In this document: positions 1 through 14,830 of the stretch, piece after piece
Position numbering within the stretch: position 1 is the stretch's first letter
Layout: every line of letters starts with the position of its first letter
From: Cacajao melanocephalus
Lineage: Eukaryota; Chordata; Mammalia; Primates; Pitheciidae
Assembly (NCBI GenBank): GCA_963573385.1
Contig: CAUYLG010075539.1
Location: 52,932 to 116,931 of the forward strand
Direction: 5' to 3'
DNA length: 64,000 nucleotides
Program-made: the position numbers and the translations under genes
The notes under the pieces: generated by a model
Database searches by the model: none
Told to the model about the DNA's origin: nothing
What the model saw: only the letters and a program-made list of their open reading frames with translations

Positions 1-249
1 TGACCAAGCTGGGATTTGAAGCTAGAACAAAACCTTTGCTGCTATACCAAATGATGTCCCTTAAAAGAAATAATCCATGAAATTGCTTTGTAAACAGTTA
101 AGTTCTAGAATATTTCGTAGTGACAGCTTTCCTATTCTGCAAAGTTTGGCCAAAAGGCAAAACAGGACTCTGTTCTACAAAGTGCAACAAGCCTGGGTTT
201 AGTTGTCACTGTCACTATCTCTGTCAGGGACAGGCTCATATAACACTGT

Positions 250-405
250 TGATCCCTGTGGGAACCATGATTGTCTTCACTTGTAAAATGATGATAATAG
301 CTACTTAAATGGTTATTTTGAGGGACAAATAGATAATGGATGTAAAACACTACCTGGCACATCAAAGGCAAGCAGGTACACTTAATCAATAAATGTTCCT
401 TTATC
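250..405 (+). repeat. MIR SINE fragment
   Basis: The order of short motifs is that of the MIR 3' half: 'cttgtaaaatgatgataat', then 'cctggcacat', then 'caataaatgtt'. The copy is heavily diverged and has no recognisable duplication. The flanks (1-249 and 406-514) show nothing I recognise. Confidence 0.6.
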
Positions 406-514
406 CCTTTCCCTCACAACTGTTCAAAAAGAACAAGGTGTGCCCTCTAACTTGGCTAATACCATGTCTCATCTCTTCAGTCACCTAAGCTGAACTTTGA
501 ATCATCCTCGATGC

Positions 515-600
515 ATTCAAAATAATGTTTTTTGAGCACTTACCTTATACCTAGCAGTGTTTTAGGCATGGGGGATCTACATGTGTAGAAAACATCTGAA
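515..600 (-). repeat. L2 LINE 3' end fragment
   Basis: 'ttttgagcacttacc' followed by 'agtgttttaggcatggggga' is the complement of the L2 3' terminal region. It is short and old. The next 180 bases up to the MER5A start show nothing. Confidence 0.5.
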
Positions 601-782
601 TAGAATTTAAATACTTTTTCATCTCCCCAACCTCCCGTCCAGATAATCATCAGAGCCCTGTTCATTGTATGCCAGTGTTTTAGAAAGTGAGGTTACCATC
701 TTGCCTTAAATTTGCCCTATTCTGTTCTTTCCTAGTGCCACCTCCCAAATGTGGAACTGCATTGTCTTTCATCTTTCCTAGA

Positions 783-1213
<431 letters not shown>

Positions 1214-1276
1214 GCCCAGAATATTACCTAGCTTACCTCTTCATCTCTCCACCAGTAACATGATCATTTTCTAATC

Positions 1277-1490
1277 CAGGGATCAACAAACCCTGGCCCT
1301 TTGAGCCAAATCAAGCCCACAGGTTGTTTTCATAAATAAAGTTTTATTGGAACACAACCGTGCCCATTTATTTACACATCATCCATGGCTGCATTGGTGC
1401 TATGAGGCAGATATAAGTAGTTGTGACAGAGATCATATGACCCACAAAGCCTAAAATGTTTATGATCTGACCCTTAATAGAAAAAAAATT
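1277..1490. mobile_element. hAT-Charlie-type non-autonomous DNA transposon
   Basis: Starts 'cagggatcaacaaacc' and contains 'gttttattggaacacaa', 'gcccatttatttacac' and 'cacaaagcctaaaatgttta', the body of a very common ~210-bp human hAT-group MITE. I do not recall the exact subfamily. The length is close to complete. Confidence 0.6.
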
Positions 1491-1554
1491 ATTTGGACCT
1501 CATCTTTACCACGCTACAAAAATGGTCTTGCCAAAAATATACCCATGTAGTCAC

Positions 1555-1800
1555 CTGCTGACTTAAAAGATGGTTTCTCATTGCCTACACAGCCAAGTCC
1601 AATGTCTTCGATGATGTGACGAGCTGTCCAACTCTGTTTTACTTATCTCTTTGTACCCATTCCAATAATTTAACCATCTTGAACTTCTTCGTTTTCTTTG
1701 AACAGCCCAAATCCTCCCTGGTTTCCAAGTCTTCCCCCATCTTGTCACTCTATGTACAATATCCTTCTCTCATTTCTTCACAGAATGAGCAATCACGTCA
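1555..1800 (+). repeat. L2 LINE fragment
   Basis: The 'ctcattgcctacac...aagtccaatg' pattern and the run of C/T-rich segments match the L2 3' region in sense orientation. The same element probably resumes at 2600. A 112-codon open frame here is a by-product of the pyrimidine-rich sequence. Confidence 0.45.
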
Positions 1801-2287
1801 TGTGAGTTTATTTTTTTTTCTTAGATCTACCTCATTTGTCAGTTTAACTTTTGAGACTTTAACTATTTACTCTGTCTCTCACTCAGACAGGGAGAATGAG
1901 GACAATACTGCCTGCCCATTCATTCCACTTAATGAGTTTATGTTTGTGAATTAATGTCAGATGTGAAACTTTACCCTACCATTCCCTCAGTCCACTCAGA
2001 CCCCTGGTGCCCGTCCTGTGTTAGTGTGAGGCTCTTACCACAGAGGGTGTAATACCAGTGTTGAAGGATAACCGTTTTTCATGCAACAAAGCCAATAAAC
2101 ACAAGCCAACTTCTGCATCTGGTGCTCAAAGAAGCAGCAACAATCTCCAAAGGTGGAGGAAAACTGGCTGTGTGGGGCTTACTGGGTACTGGATATCTAA
2201 ATACTAAATATGTACTGTACTTTATGGGTGATTTAAGGTTCACTTTAAACATCAACATGTATTTTTGTGTTTTTTTAATCTGTTTAT
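1801..2287. other. No recognised feature
   Basis: About 490 bases of AT-rich unique sequence without exon-like composition, RNA gene or clear repeat. Confidence 0.6.
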
Positions 2288-3232
<945 letters not shown>

Positions 3233-3599
3233 CACCTCCCATTTTAGACCACTTGCCCTTCTCAGAAATAAGCTATGAACTCCCACTGAATGTTCAGTTA
3301 ATGTCCATGGTTTATCATCTCAATGCATTTTAATTCTTCTAGTATTCACTTTTCTTCTCTATTAGATTTAAGCACGGTCATAGCAGAATCAATATGCTCA
3401 CCTCATCATGAAAAAACGAATTTGTGCAGATTGCTTGCTACTTTGAGTGTGACGTCTTTTAAAGACAAAGAGAAACTAATCAAGTTAGTTTTTATTTGGT
3501 CAGAGGCTTGTTTGTGCCTGCTTATCTCAGGTTATGAAGGCCCCAAACATGGCTCCGTGTTGCAGAAGGACTGTGTCTTCTTATAGCAACAGAGCCCAT
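3233..3599. other. No recognised feature
   Basis: Unique AT-rich sequence. Open frames at 3323-3586 and 3534-3773 show no domain or conserved motif. Confidence 0.6.
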
Positions 3600-4000
3600 T
3601 CACGATGTGTCACACTTACCTCAATATGTTGTCTGGAGTTTCCTAGGCTGTGTCCTTTGCCTGGAATGCTCTCTCTTGCTGGCTGGCTTCTTCCCACCAT
3701 CTGTGGCCAGGGCTGCTCCTCATTCCTTTATCAAAACTCACTCTCTGCCAGGTGTGGCGGCTCAAACCTGTAATCCCAGCACTTTGAGAGGCTAAGGGGG
3801 AAGATCGTTTGAGCTCAGGAGTTCAAGACAAGCCTGGGCAACAACAAAGCAAGACCCTGTCTTTACCAAAAAAAACAATAAGCCACTTTCTCTTTCAGGA
3901 GTCAGTTTACTTTTTCTTTACAGCATTTGTTACAAATGTAATTTAAAAGTCTTAAATACATATTTGTTCTATGAATGTCGAAGTGCTCTGACCTTGTATT
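3600..4000 (+). repeat. L2 LINE fragment, split by an Alu monomer
   Basis: 'tttgcctggaatgctctctc' and 'cctttatcaaaactcactc' before the insertion, and 'cagcatttgttacaaatgtaa' after it, follow the L2 3' order in sense orientation. Confidence 0.6.
3749..3882 (+). mobile_element. Alu left monomer (FLAM-like)
   Basis: Only one arm is present: 'caggtgtggcggctcaaacc' through 'agaccctgtctttacc' and a short A-rich tail. The length of about 130 bases suggests a free left Alu monomer inserted into L2. Confidence 0.8.
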
Positions 4001-4498
4001 CAATCTTCCTATCCAAGGCAAACCATTAAGGGAAAAATAGTAGAAAATTGTCTACTTAAAAGTTAACCACATTTAAGAAAGTCTAGCATGCAAGGTAGTG
4101 ATTATCCTGGAGCATTCAAAAGGCATTTGGGTCTCATTTACTAGGGGTTTTCTGCAGACCTCAGTTTCTTAGAATTTTCATCAATATATTTTTTAAGTAG
4201 GCATAATTTATCACACTTTTGCAACTTTACTCTTTATAACTCTAAGAAACTGTAGAAAATGTTTTCTTTCCCTCTTACATTTTTCAATGTGAAATTGAAA
4301 ATTCAACCAAAACTGACCTAAAAAGTTTGACACTAAGTAAAAGAAAGGCTCCTCTCCTGGTGAGTTTCACTGAGAGATGGCTGGGAATGTTGATTGGCGG
4401 ATCTGTGTTTGTTGGTTAGTTTGGGGCCTGGACACTGATAATTAAGGCTAGTTAGAGATGTCAGGGAACCCAGACTTTTGGTTAAAAGCCAAAGGGGA
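4001..4498. other. No recognised feature
   Basis: AT-rich unique sequence with no repeat I can name. Confidence 0.55.
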
Positions 4499-4761
4499 GG
4501 CCAGGCGCGATGGCTCACGTCTGTAATCCCAGCACTTTGGGAGGCCAAAGCGGGTGGATCGTGAGGTCAAGAGATGGAGATCATCCTGGCTAAAAATACA
4601 AAACTTAGCTGGGCATGGTGGGGTGCGCCGCTAATCCAAGCTATTACGGAGGCTGAGGCAGGAGAATTGCTTGAACCTGGGAGGCGGAGATAGCAGTGAG
4701 CCGAGATCGCCACTGCACTGCAGCCTGGCACAGGGCGAGACTCTATATAAAAAAAAAAAAA
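4499..4761 (+). mobile_element. Alu with internal deletion
   Basis: Starts 'ggccaggcgcgatggctcac', ends in a 13-A tail. The segment between the left arm and the linker ('ggtgaaaccccgtctctact') is missing, so the copy is about 35 bases short. Confidence 0.92.
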
Positions 4762-4992
4762 GTCAGGGCGGGGAAATGTGGGAAGGGAGTTAAGGATTGA
4801 AACAGGCGGTAGGGTTTACTCCCTTTGTGTCCTTCTGTCTCTGTCCCTTGTTTTGTTTACGCATAGATTTTTGTTGTGTATGCTTCAATCCCTTCCACAT
4901 TACCTTTCTCTCTCTCACCCATAAACTGAGATTTACAACTAAAATGAGAGTTTACAAAGGGACTGGCTATAATTATTTTATTTCTGTTTATT

Positions 4993-5277
4993 AATGTTTT
5001 GAGATAGAATCTCTCTCTGTCACCCAGACTGGAGTGCAGTGGTGCAATCATGGCTCACTGCAGCCTTGAGCTCCTAGGCTCATGCAGTTCTCCCACCTGA
5101 GCCTTCCAAGTAGCTGGGACCACACGCACATGCCACCACCCCCCGCTAATCTTTTTACTTTTTGTAGAAAAAAAAGTATGTTGCCTAGGCTGGTCTTGGA
5201 CTCCTGGGCTCAAGCAATTCTCAAGCCTCAGCCTCCCAAAGTGCTAGGATTACAGGTGTGAACCACCACGCCTGGCC
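4993..5277 (-). mobile_element. Alu
   Basis: Full-length dimer ending 'cacgcctggcc'. Flanked by 'ctataattat' at 4967-4976 and 5277-5286, a perfect 10-bp target-site duplication. Confidence 0.93.
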
Positions 5278-5419
5278 TATAATTATCGAAAAAAAAAAAA
5301 CCACCCACTATTTTCTGATATGGTTTGTAATTTGTTCCCCTAGTATAATATTCTATTACTCAGGTTTCCTTTAAAGAAAAAAACTACCTTTTTTGCTTAC
5401 TATTTTAAAATGGTAAAGA

Positions 5420-6190
5420 GTCAATTGCCTGCAAATATGTGCATTTCTTTGACCTAGAAACTTTGCTTCTAGGAATTTGTATTAAGGAAATAATTCAACC
5501 AATGTGTAAAGAATTTGTATAAGCCTGTTTATTCTAGACCTGTTCCATCTTATTGAAAAATTTGTACACAACCTAAATGCCCAACAATAATGTTGATTAA
5601 ATAAATGTAGGTATATTTTGTACCATTAGATGTTATATAGGTATTAAAATTAATGATGTCAGCCGGGTGTGGTGGCTCACACCTGTAATCCTAGCACTTC
5701 GGGAGGCTGAGGCAGGCAGATCAGTTGAGGTCAGGACTTTGAGACGAGCCTGGCCAACATGAGAAACCCCATCTCTACTAAAAATACAAAAATTAGCCAG
5801 GTGTGCTAACACACACTTGTAATCCTAGCTACTAGGGAATCTGAGGCAGGAGAATTGCTTGAACCTGGGAGGCAGAGGTTGCAATGAGCCTAGATCACAC
5901 CACTGCACTCCAGCCTGGGCAACAGAGAGAGACTCTGTCTCAAAAAAAATAAAATAAAAGATGTAGATATTTATCCCCATAAAAGATATTTATGCCATAT
6001 AGTACAGTAATAAAAGTAGTTTGCTAAATGGTATTATCATATGATCTCTATTTTAAATAAATGTATGTATACATATACATAAATTATATAGTGATTACTT
6101 CTGGTGATGTGATTATGAGTGAATTTTCTTTTGTGTTCACATGAAATGTCTAATTTTTCTGTAATTAGAAAAACTGATATTTCTATAATA
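5420..6190 (+). repeat. L1 LINE 3' region, split by an Alu
   Basis: Contains the L1M-type 3' motifs 'cttctaggaatttgtatt', 'aacctaaatgcccaacaat', 'gttatataggtattaaaat' and, after the Alu, 'aaaagatatttatgcc'. One of only two clear sense-strand L1s in the window. Confidence 0.7.
5661..5959 (+). mobile_element. Alu inside L1
   Basis: Full dimer starting 'agccgggtgtggtggctcac' with a mixed A-rich tail. 'aatgatgt' on the left and 'aagatgta' on the right suggest a short duplication. Confidence 0.93.
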
Positions 6191-7159
6191 ATAGTTTACT
6201 ATAGCCAACAAAACTTGGTGCTTATTTTATGTGACAATCCATTAATTTGAATAGAAAATGGCATCCGTTTGTGTTCTAATTAATTTTGTAATCCTGTTCT
6301 TTCACTCTCTTTTCAACTTTTTTCTCCTCCTCCATCAAAGACATTCTCACGTACTGGAGAAACCATTGGTGAGAAACTTGTCAAGGCCTCTGGAGCTCAA
6401 ACATGCCTTAAAATAAAAAGAAGATAAAATGAAAAATTCACTACTCCAGGGATCTGTTCTGTAATGGAAATGCTCCTTATACTATGAGGATTTTCTTTCC
6501 ATCTGTTTGATTTTAATGGCTTTTAACTTCGAAATGTCTGAGGAGTAGATGTCTAAGGGATTTGGTTCATTCAGTGTGCTCCCCTCATCTGAACATGCAG
6601 GGACATGAGTGACTGTGAGCATGGACCTTGTTAAGGCAGCATGCCCATAAGCAAAGGAAATGTGAAATTGAGAAAACTTTCCAAGGCCTCGCAACTTTCC
6701 AGGCCTCCCTTGACCTATTTGTATCTTCCAGACACACATCACCTTGCTCTGAATTATCCTGATTACTCCTAAGTAGCCCTGGATTCCTCCTCCTGCCCTC
6801 TGTAGACGACCAAACTAGAGGCCTGGCTTGGATGGCGCTAGCGGTAGGCACGTGGTTGGCCACAGCTGGAGGAAAGCCTTCACGCAGGAGACACACGGAT
6901 TTCTAATATCTTCTGATATTGCAGCCCCAAACGTGAGGTTAAAGGAGCTGAGTGAAGGATCAGGGCCTGCCAATTGCACTTGCTATATTTAGCTCCTGAA
7001 TTTGGTTCAGGTGACCTGGGGGACCACTCATCCTCTCTGCACGCTGTTTACAATGGATGAAATGGACAGTGTGCTGTTGTAGGCAGGGGAACTTCTTAGT
7101 TAAAGGCAAAGGAAAGAATGCTATAAACACAGTACACTCAGCAGAGCTAATAATGATGC
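6191..7159. other. Unique sequence, no recognised feature
   Basis: About 970 bases. Somewhat GC-richer near 6580-6900, where minus-strand frames of 86 and 103 codons overlap. Neither has a recognisable domain, and the frames contradict one another. Confidence 0.55.
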
Positions 7160-7320
7160 GGGGGCCCAGAATTCTTGCCTAGATTTTATCTCTGGCTTGT
7201 TGTGTGTCCTTGAGCGCTTAGGCTATTTCTGTGGCCTCATGCATAGGTGGGTGGTAATACCCTGTTCTCTCCACTTGCATTATATGGGCACTGTGAGGAT
7301 AAAATCGCTAGTTAATGAGA
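7160..7320 (+). repeat. MIR SINE fragment
   Basis: 'ggcttgttgtgtgtccttga', a spacer, then 'gcactgtgaggataaaat' follow the MIR core-to-3' order. Strongly diverged. Confidence 0.5.
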
Positions 7321-9104
7321 TTTAAAATGAGAAGAAAGTGTTTTGGAAGCCTTCAAAGTACTTTCAGATCCTGCTTAAATAGAAGACATTGTTAGAAGAA
7401 AAATCTGTACAGTTTATATCATGTATATATTGTTTTCCTGTATATTGTTTCCTTGAGTGCTGTATTTATTGGGCAATTTCTTTTTCCTTTCTGCACAAAT
7501 GTGGAGAAAAAATGAAGGTAAAGCAAAATAACAACAGGCAAGCCTGAAAACAAAAGTGTTGCCAGTCACGCTAAGCCTCAGACACGCATCCTGAATGAAG
7601 CTAAAGTTTAAAGTCCCCTCTGATAGATTTGGAAGAGTGCATTTAATAGGCTGACTCAAATGTCCACACTAGCAAGTGTGTTTCTCACATGAATAAGTAG
7701 CACAATTTTGTCTCAGGAAAGAGATGAGAACATGCTTCTTGAACAGATACAACACTGATGACACTTCCTGGAAAACCACTGGCCTTTGCTTAGGACAGTT
7801 GCATCACACAGAGATTTTGTGGTTCAGATTTATAAGCAACGTAGGAACTGAAGCCAAAGCACGACTTTTGCTCAGTATAACCAGGTGTCTGCCAGATCTA
7901 AAGTGTTAGGCATGTTCCTACATGTATGTTAGAAAAAGTTGCTCAAGTTTTGGACGATTCCTCTTCCATCTTTTACAAGCCAACAGATCGAAACAATAAA
8001 CTATTTTCTGAAGGAAACAAATTTATTTGGTTGATTCAGATTTTTAATGAGAAAAAGTAAGGCACTCCCCTGTGTGCCTTTCCTTTCTCTGGTTCTAGAA
8101 ATATGTCTAGAAAGGGAGAAAACGTCAATATATTTTCTACTGACTTTATGTCACAAATGTTTGGCTTAGAGGGTGGACTCTGAGGAAAAGTGTCCTTTCC
8201 AAATATTATAAAACTTTGTGTTCATTCTGGAAAAACAAAACTAATCACAACGATTATCTGCTTTGGAGCAATGAGAAATGGGAAGGAAACTTCACCTTTT
8301 CATAGTTTTTGATATTTGTACCATGTGAATTACCCACCCCCAAATTTAAAATATGAATTCTTAAAAAAGTGTTTACCTCTGAAAAGAGAAACTGGTAGTG
8401 AAGAATGAGGAGCTGTAGATTTTTCAAATTATGGAACCATTCTGATGTATTTGCATTTTTCCCAATGTTCATGAATAAATAGATGTGCAATCATAATTAA
8501 AAAGAACAAACAACTTGGAAAAACAAAGGCAAAAAGCTCTGTGTTCACCGCTCCCTAAATAAGAAAGGGTAAGCCTCATAGTGTGGCCTTATACTTAAAC
8601 TTTTCCATGTGCCAAAGAGCTACCCCATGGTCAAGCCAAGTGGTGATTATGTAGCTTTCTCTGAACAGACATAATAGGGTTACACATTCACTGTGAAAAA
8701 GCTGCAGACAGATGACACCCGTCGACAGCATACCCTACCAGAAACTGTAAAACCATTTTAACACTTACTTCAGATATTATTACATGTGACAAAGTATTTG
8801 AAAGATCAACCAAATAAACTGTTCCTAGGAAACATTTCCAATAGAATGCTTCTTGAATAATGTTGCTTTTCTTAGGTCAGTGGGAATTGAATTAAGACAC
8901 TGAAACTCAGAGTCAAGATAAGAACCTGTATTTTTAGCTGAATACTTTTATAGAAGCCTCCAGATACTATACTACTTTTCAATCCTTTTTTCTTTTGCAT
9001 AGAGAAAAACTGAAATAGATTGTCTCCTTTATATGGCAGAGAATCTATATGGGGGTATTACAAATGTAACAAGATTCCAAATTTGACAGCGTATATCTAT
9101 ATAG
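7321..9104. other. Unique sequence, no recognised feature
   Basis: About 1.8 kb without Alu or other young repeat, the longest such stretch in the first 25 kb. No splice-flanked open frame or RNA-like structure is evident. Confidence 0.55.
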
Positions 9105-9350
9105 CCAATTATCCATTTGTTCATTCATCATTTATCTTACTATGCACGAGGCTCTGTATGAGATGCTCTGAAGATAGAGGGATGAGTAAGACCTGGTTGT
9201 AGGAGAGGAGTCTGATATGAGCATCAGAGAGCAGTGGCGGTGTGATAAGGAAGGCATGGTCCTGTAAAGCACAAGTGGATTCTAGAGTCAGGGAGGAAAG
9301 CAACACCTCTCCAGGAAGGTGGCCATGGAGCTTACAAAGAGCAGGACTAC
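9105..9350 (-). repeat. L2 LINE 3' end fragment
   Basis: 'gttcattcatcatttatctt', 'actatgcacgaggctctgta' and 'ccatggagcttacaaag' are the antisense L2 3' end in order. Confidence 0.55.
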
Positions 9351-9389
9351 ACCTACTATGTACCCACAAAAATTAAAAATCAAAAAAAA

Positions 9390-9460
9390 AGAGCAATGCA
9401 TATAAAGCACCTACTACACTGCCTGGCACATAGTAAAGGACTGATAAGTCTTAGCTGACG
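9390..9460 (+). repeat. MIR SINE 3' fragment
   Basis: 'ataaagcacctactacactg' with 'cctggcacatagtaaaggac' is a MIR 3' signature. GA-rich, unassigned sequence follows to 9729. Confidence 0.55.
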
Positions 9461-9729
9461 TATAAAATGTAGTAGAATGCCTACAGTACTTTGGGAGCCT
9501 CTTGGAAGAATATGTAATTCAGTCTGAAAGTGGGAGAGAGAGAGAAAAAGAGAAAGGCAGTAAATCCTAAGACATTCCTCAGTAGCTAGTTGATCGTTCG
9601 TAGAACTGCATTAAGTTCATAAACAATGAATGGATGACTTTAACTCAAAAAGAAGGCTGGATTTTCTCCTGAGCTTGAGTTCAAGCAGGGATACTTCACC
9701 TATTATACCAGGAACAAAAAAGGTCAAGG

Positions 9730-9936
9730 CATCCCATCCTCAGCCTGCAGCATTTTAGACTGGGTAATTCTTTGTTGTGGAGGGTTGTGCTGTGCATTGT
9801 AGGATGTTTGGCAGCCTTCCTGGTCTCTACCCACTAGATGCCAGAAACAGTTCCCTGGTTGTGACAATCAAAAATGTCTCTGGATATTGACAAATGTCCC
9901 CTGGGGGTAAAAATCTCTCCCAGTGAAGAACCACTG
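9730..9936 (-). mobile_element. MER20 hAT MITE
   Basis: 'aattctttgttgtgg', 'gcattgtaggatgtttggca', 'tacccactagatgccag' and the terminal 'agaaccactg' follow the MER20 order in reverse orientation. About 207 bases, near full length. Some MER20 copies act as enhancers in endometrium; nothing here shows that for this one. Confidence 0.85.
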
Positions 9937-10229
9937 CCTAAGACCAAGACCAATTCATTAAGTCATTATAATATTTAGTAGGTATTGAGCTGCAAATGGA
10001 AAATTAAGGTTCATAGAGAACCAACTTAAATATTTTCCTCTTATTTCTATGGCTGCTAAGTGTATTGTGATGGAAACTATCAAATGAACATGCCTGAAGA
10101 CTAGCCTAGTGTATTCTCATTTTCTACTTCCCAGTCATAACAGGGTCCGATACATACTCCAGGAAAATGGCTCAAATGTGAGGTGGGCTACACTTATTTA
10201 TGGAAATGAGAACTTACCCTAGTTTCTAA

Positions 10230-10425
10230 ATACTTTTATTAAAGCATTAATAAAACACTTAATATTTAATTAAGAATTTTATTAAAATTTAATATTAATA
10301 AAATATTTATATTTATTTAATAATATATTATTAAGTACATATATATTTAATATATTTGATAGATATTTAATGTTTAATTATTTTATTAAAACTTAATAAA
10401 ATACTTAATGATATTTAATTAGTTA
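10230..10425. repeat. AT-rich low-complexity tract
   Basis: About 195 bases made almost only of A and T, with repeating 'tttaat' and 'attaataaaa' units, probably built by slippage. It is flanked by unassigned DNA at 9937-10229 and 10426-10836. Confidence 0.85.
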
Positions 10426-11134
<709 letters not shown>

Positions 11135-11533
11135 TAATATTTTTTAAAAATAAAACTTTCAATAGATAAAAGATAATCAATCAATGACATGCTTAATCAC
11201 AATTTGTTGATGATTCAGTTGATGTTGTTGCCATTACATAAAGGATTAAAGTATTTTTCTCTTTAGATGGTTTATACCATTTCTACTTCCAAAATGGCTT
11301 TGAGTTTTTCTTTAAAAAAAAAAATATATATATATATGCATATACAAAGATATAGCTGTAGCAATGGCCCTCTTTCTTTTTTATAAGCTCAAATTAGAGC
11401 ATACTCCACATTGTTCAACAGATTACTTTTTTACTTAAAAATATATTATGGAGGCAGTTCTATTACAACTCATAATGCTGGAATTTAGTCTTTTAAACAG
11501 TTGTATAGTATTCCATTGGATGAATGTACCATG

Positions 11534-11828
<295 letters not shown>

Positions 11829-11937
11829 TGTATCATGATTTATTAAACTATGTCCTTATTGATAGAAATATAGGTGTTTCAAGTATTTTGTTACTTAAAA
11901 TGCTGTAATGAATATCATTATTCATTTGTTTTTATGA

Positions 11938-12288
<351 letters not shown>

Positions 12289-12818
12289 TTGTATTTAACT
12301 TAAATGTATAAAATTTTTGATTGTTAACAATTTTTTCCTCACAGAGACTGTGCTAATGTATTTTCTCACACCGTAAGAAAGTGATTGTTTTCCCATATCT
12401 GAGCTAACATTATAGACTATAAAGTTTTCTGATGGGTTAAAAATGATGTATTGTTTTAAAATTTTGCATTTCTTTAATTACAACTGAAGATTAATATATT
12501 GTTGTGTTTACACAAATATCTGTTTCTCTGTAAACAACTGTTTCAAGTCTTGCCAAGTTTTTTCTTCTTTCCTTCCTTCTTCCTTTCTCCCTCCTTTCTT
12601 GCTTATTTGGCTACTTTTCTGTCTCTGTTTTTATCTTTCCTTCCTAAGCACTCTTGGAAGTTAGCTCTTTTTCTATTATACCTGCTAATATTTTTTTCTG
12701 AGTTTGTCTTTGCTTTTCAACTTTGTTTATGGTAATTTTTCATGCAGAAATATTTAATTTACATAGTCAAGTTTATTTTTTTTTCTTATGTCTTTTGTCC
12801 CATACTTAGAAAGGCCTT

Positions 12819-13012
12819 GGTTGGGCACAGTGGCTCATGCCTGTAATCCTAGCACTTTGGGAAGCTGAGGTAGGAGGATCACTTGAGCCAAGGAGGTCGA
12901 GGCTGCAGTGAGCTGTGACTGTGCCACCACACACCAATCTGGGTGACAGAGCAGGACTCTGTCTCAAGAAAAAAAGAAAAACAAATAAACAACAACAAAA
13001 AAGCAAAAACAA
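12819..13012 (+). mobile_element. Alu with left arm fused to right arm
   Basis: Begins as a normal left arm ('ggttgggcacagtggctcat'), passes in the 'ggaggatcacttgagcc' region into right-arm sequence ('aggctgcagtgagctgtgac') and ends in a long A-rich tail. The linker and about 110 bases are missing. The element at 51005 has the same layout. Confidence 0.85.
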
Positions 13013-13344
13013 AGATCTCTCTTAATTTGAGACTATAAAGAAAAACAAATCTTCCATGTTTTCTTCTTGTACTTTTATTGTTTTATTTCATCTTTAAATC
13101 TTTGAGCTATCTGGATTTTATTGTTTAATTAGGAGTACAGTAGGAATTGAAACTTGATTTTTCTCCCCATATGGCTGGCCAAGTGTCCCAACACCATTTA
13201 TTTTCCCTATGAATTGGAACTAGCGCTTATCTTAGACTAAATATTAATATTCAAGACCATTTCTGGTCTCAGTTCTTTTTTATTTATCTCTATCTCTTCA
13301 TACACCAGTATCAAATTGTTCATAATGTCATAATGCTACTTGGC

Positions 13345-13644
13345 TTTTTTTTTTTTTTTTTTGAGACAGAGTCTTGCTGTGTCTCCCAAGTTGGAATGCA
13401 GGTGGGATCTCAGTTCACTGCAGCCTCTGCCTCCTGGGTTCAAGCTATTCTCATGCCTCAGTCTCCTGAGTAGCTGGAATTACAGGCATGCACCACCATG
13501 CTGGGCTAATTTTTGTATTTTTAGTGGAGATGGGATTTCGTCATGTTGGCCAGGCTGGTCTCAAACCCTAGCCTCAAGTGATCCACCCACCTTGGCCTCC
13601 CAAAGTGCTGCAATTACAGGTGTGAAACACCATGCACAACTGGC
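13345..13644 (-). mobile_element. Alu
   Basis: Starts with an 18-T run; full dimer with a degraded head end ('ccatgcacaactggc'). Confidence 0.92.
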
Positions 13645-14709
13645 TATGTTTATTAGTATTTTCTTTTTATCTATTTGTCAGTATCTGTCTTCCTAACTAT
13701 ATATGATTTTATTCCTAATCCTTCAGGTATAATAATAAAGGTATAAGTCATTAGGAGACATTCATTTCTATAGTAAGAAAATCTTGACATTCGTACTACC
13801 TTTGGAAATCTCAAGCTCAAGCCATTGAGATGCTCAGCTGATTTTTGTTGTCTTTCAAACTCTAGACCTTACCTTAACTCTTAATGCCTAGTTTAAGTGG
13901 CGACTTATCATCTCATGTCTTACCTCAAGAACTTGAAACAAAAATCAGTTTACTGACTACAATGGGGATGAGGGGAGCTTTGACAGGAGGGTCCAGGTAG
14001 TGGTTATTGCAAGATTGAAGCCACATGGGATATACCACCCCTAGCGGCTGCAGCTGTGAAGTGCTGGGAGCCAAGTGGCCATGAGATTGACTCAGGACCC
14101 CATGGTTTGGCTTATCAATTATGAGGACCACAGGAACAAGACTGTCAGGTAAGGCTAAGGATTGTTTGATTGTATCAATAGAAAAACCTCAGACCTGACA
14201 AACAGGATTCTGTACCCAATTCAAACTTAACAGAGCAAGGAGTACCAGGCCCTCGGGCAAGTCCCAGGCTTAGGTTAATTAAAAAATCCAAGGCAATCTC
14301 AAAGAAAGGAAAGGCTAGATACCTTTCAAGAAGGCTGCTATAAAACCACAGCAGTATGTCATGAATCTTCCTTTAGTCTTTCCAAAAAAAGACCTACTCA
14401 GGAATACTTTGGTCTCATGAGATACAGAGGTCCCTGTAGATCAGGGTACTATGTGGAGCCCACAGGAAGTCTGAGATATGAGGATAATCCTGGGGGTTTT
14501 GGAGCAAGTCGATGCCCCTTTTCAATCATTACCATGTCCATAAGAGACAGCTTCTGACTTGCTATTGGGCTCACAAGTTGCTCGTGGCAAGAAGGTGATC
14601 TGCCAGGGGTCACCTTTGAGTGTGCTAACATCAAATAGATTCCAGATTCCTTTTAGCATCAGTTTGTTTGTGTTTTTTTGTGAATGGGTCTTGCAAAACT
14701 CCACAGGTT
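13645..14709. other. Unassigned sequence
   Basis: About 1.06 kb without a clear repeat. 13960-14640 is less AT-rich than its surroundings and has short frames on both strands. The segment near 14480-14640 faintly resembles retroviral pol-type DNA by composition and phrasing, but I cannot support a call. Confidence 0.4.
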
Positions 14710-14830
14710 TACCTCCTAGGATTGTTGTGAAAATTAAATGATCAAAGACATGTTATATGCTTTAAACCTGAACTGGCACATAGTAAGCTCCGTAAATGTT
14801 AGGGGTTGCTATTTTCATTATTACCACCAA
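14710..14830 (+). repeat. MIR SINE 3' fragment
   Basis: 'ggattgttgtgaaaattaaa', then 'ctggcacatagtaagc' and 'gtaaatgttagggg' follow the MIR 3' end. Confidence 0.65.
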
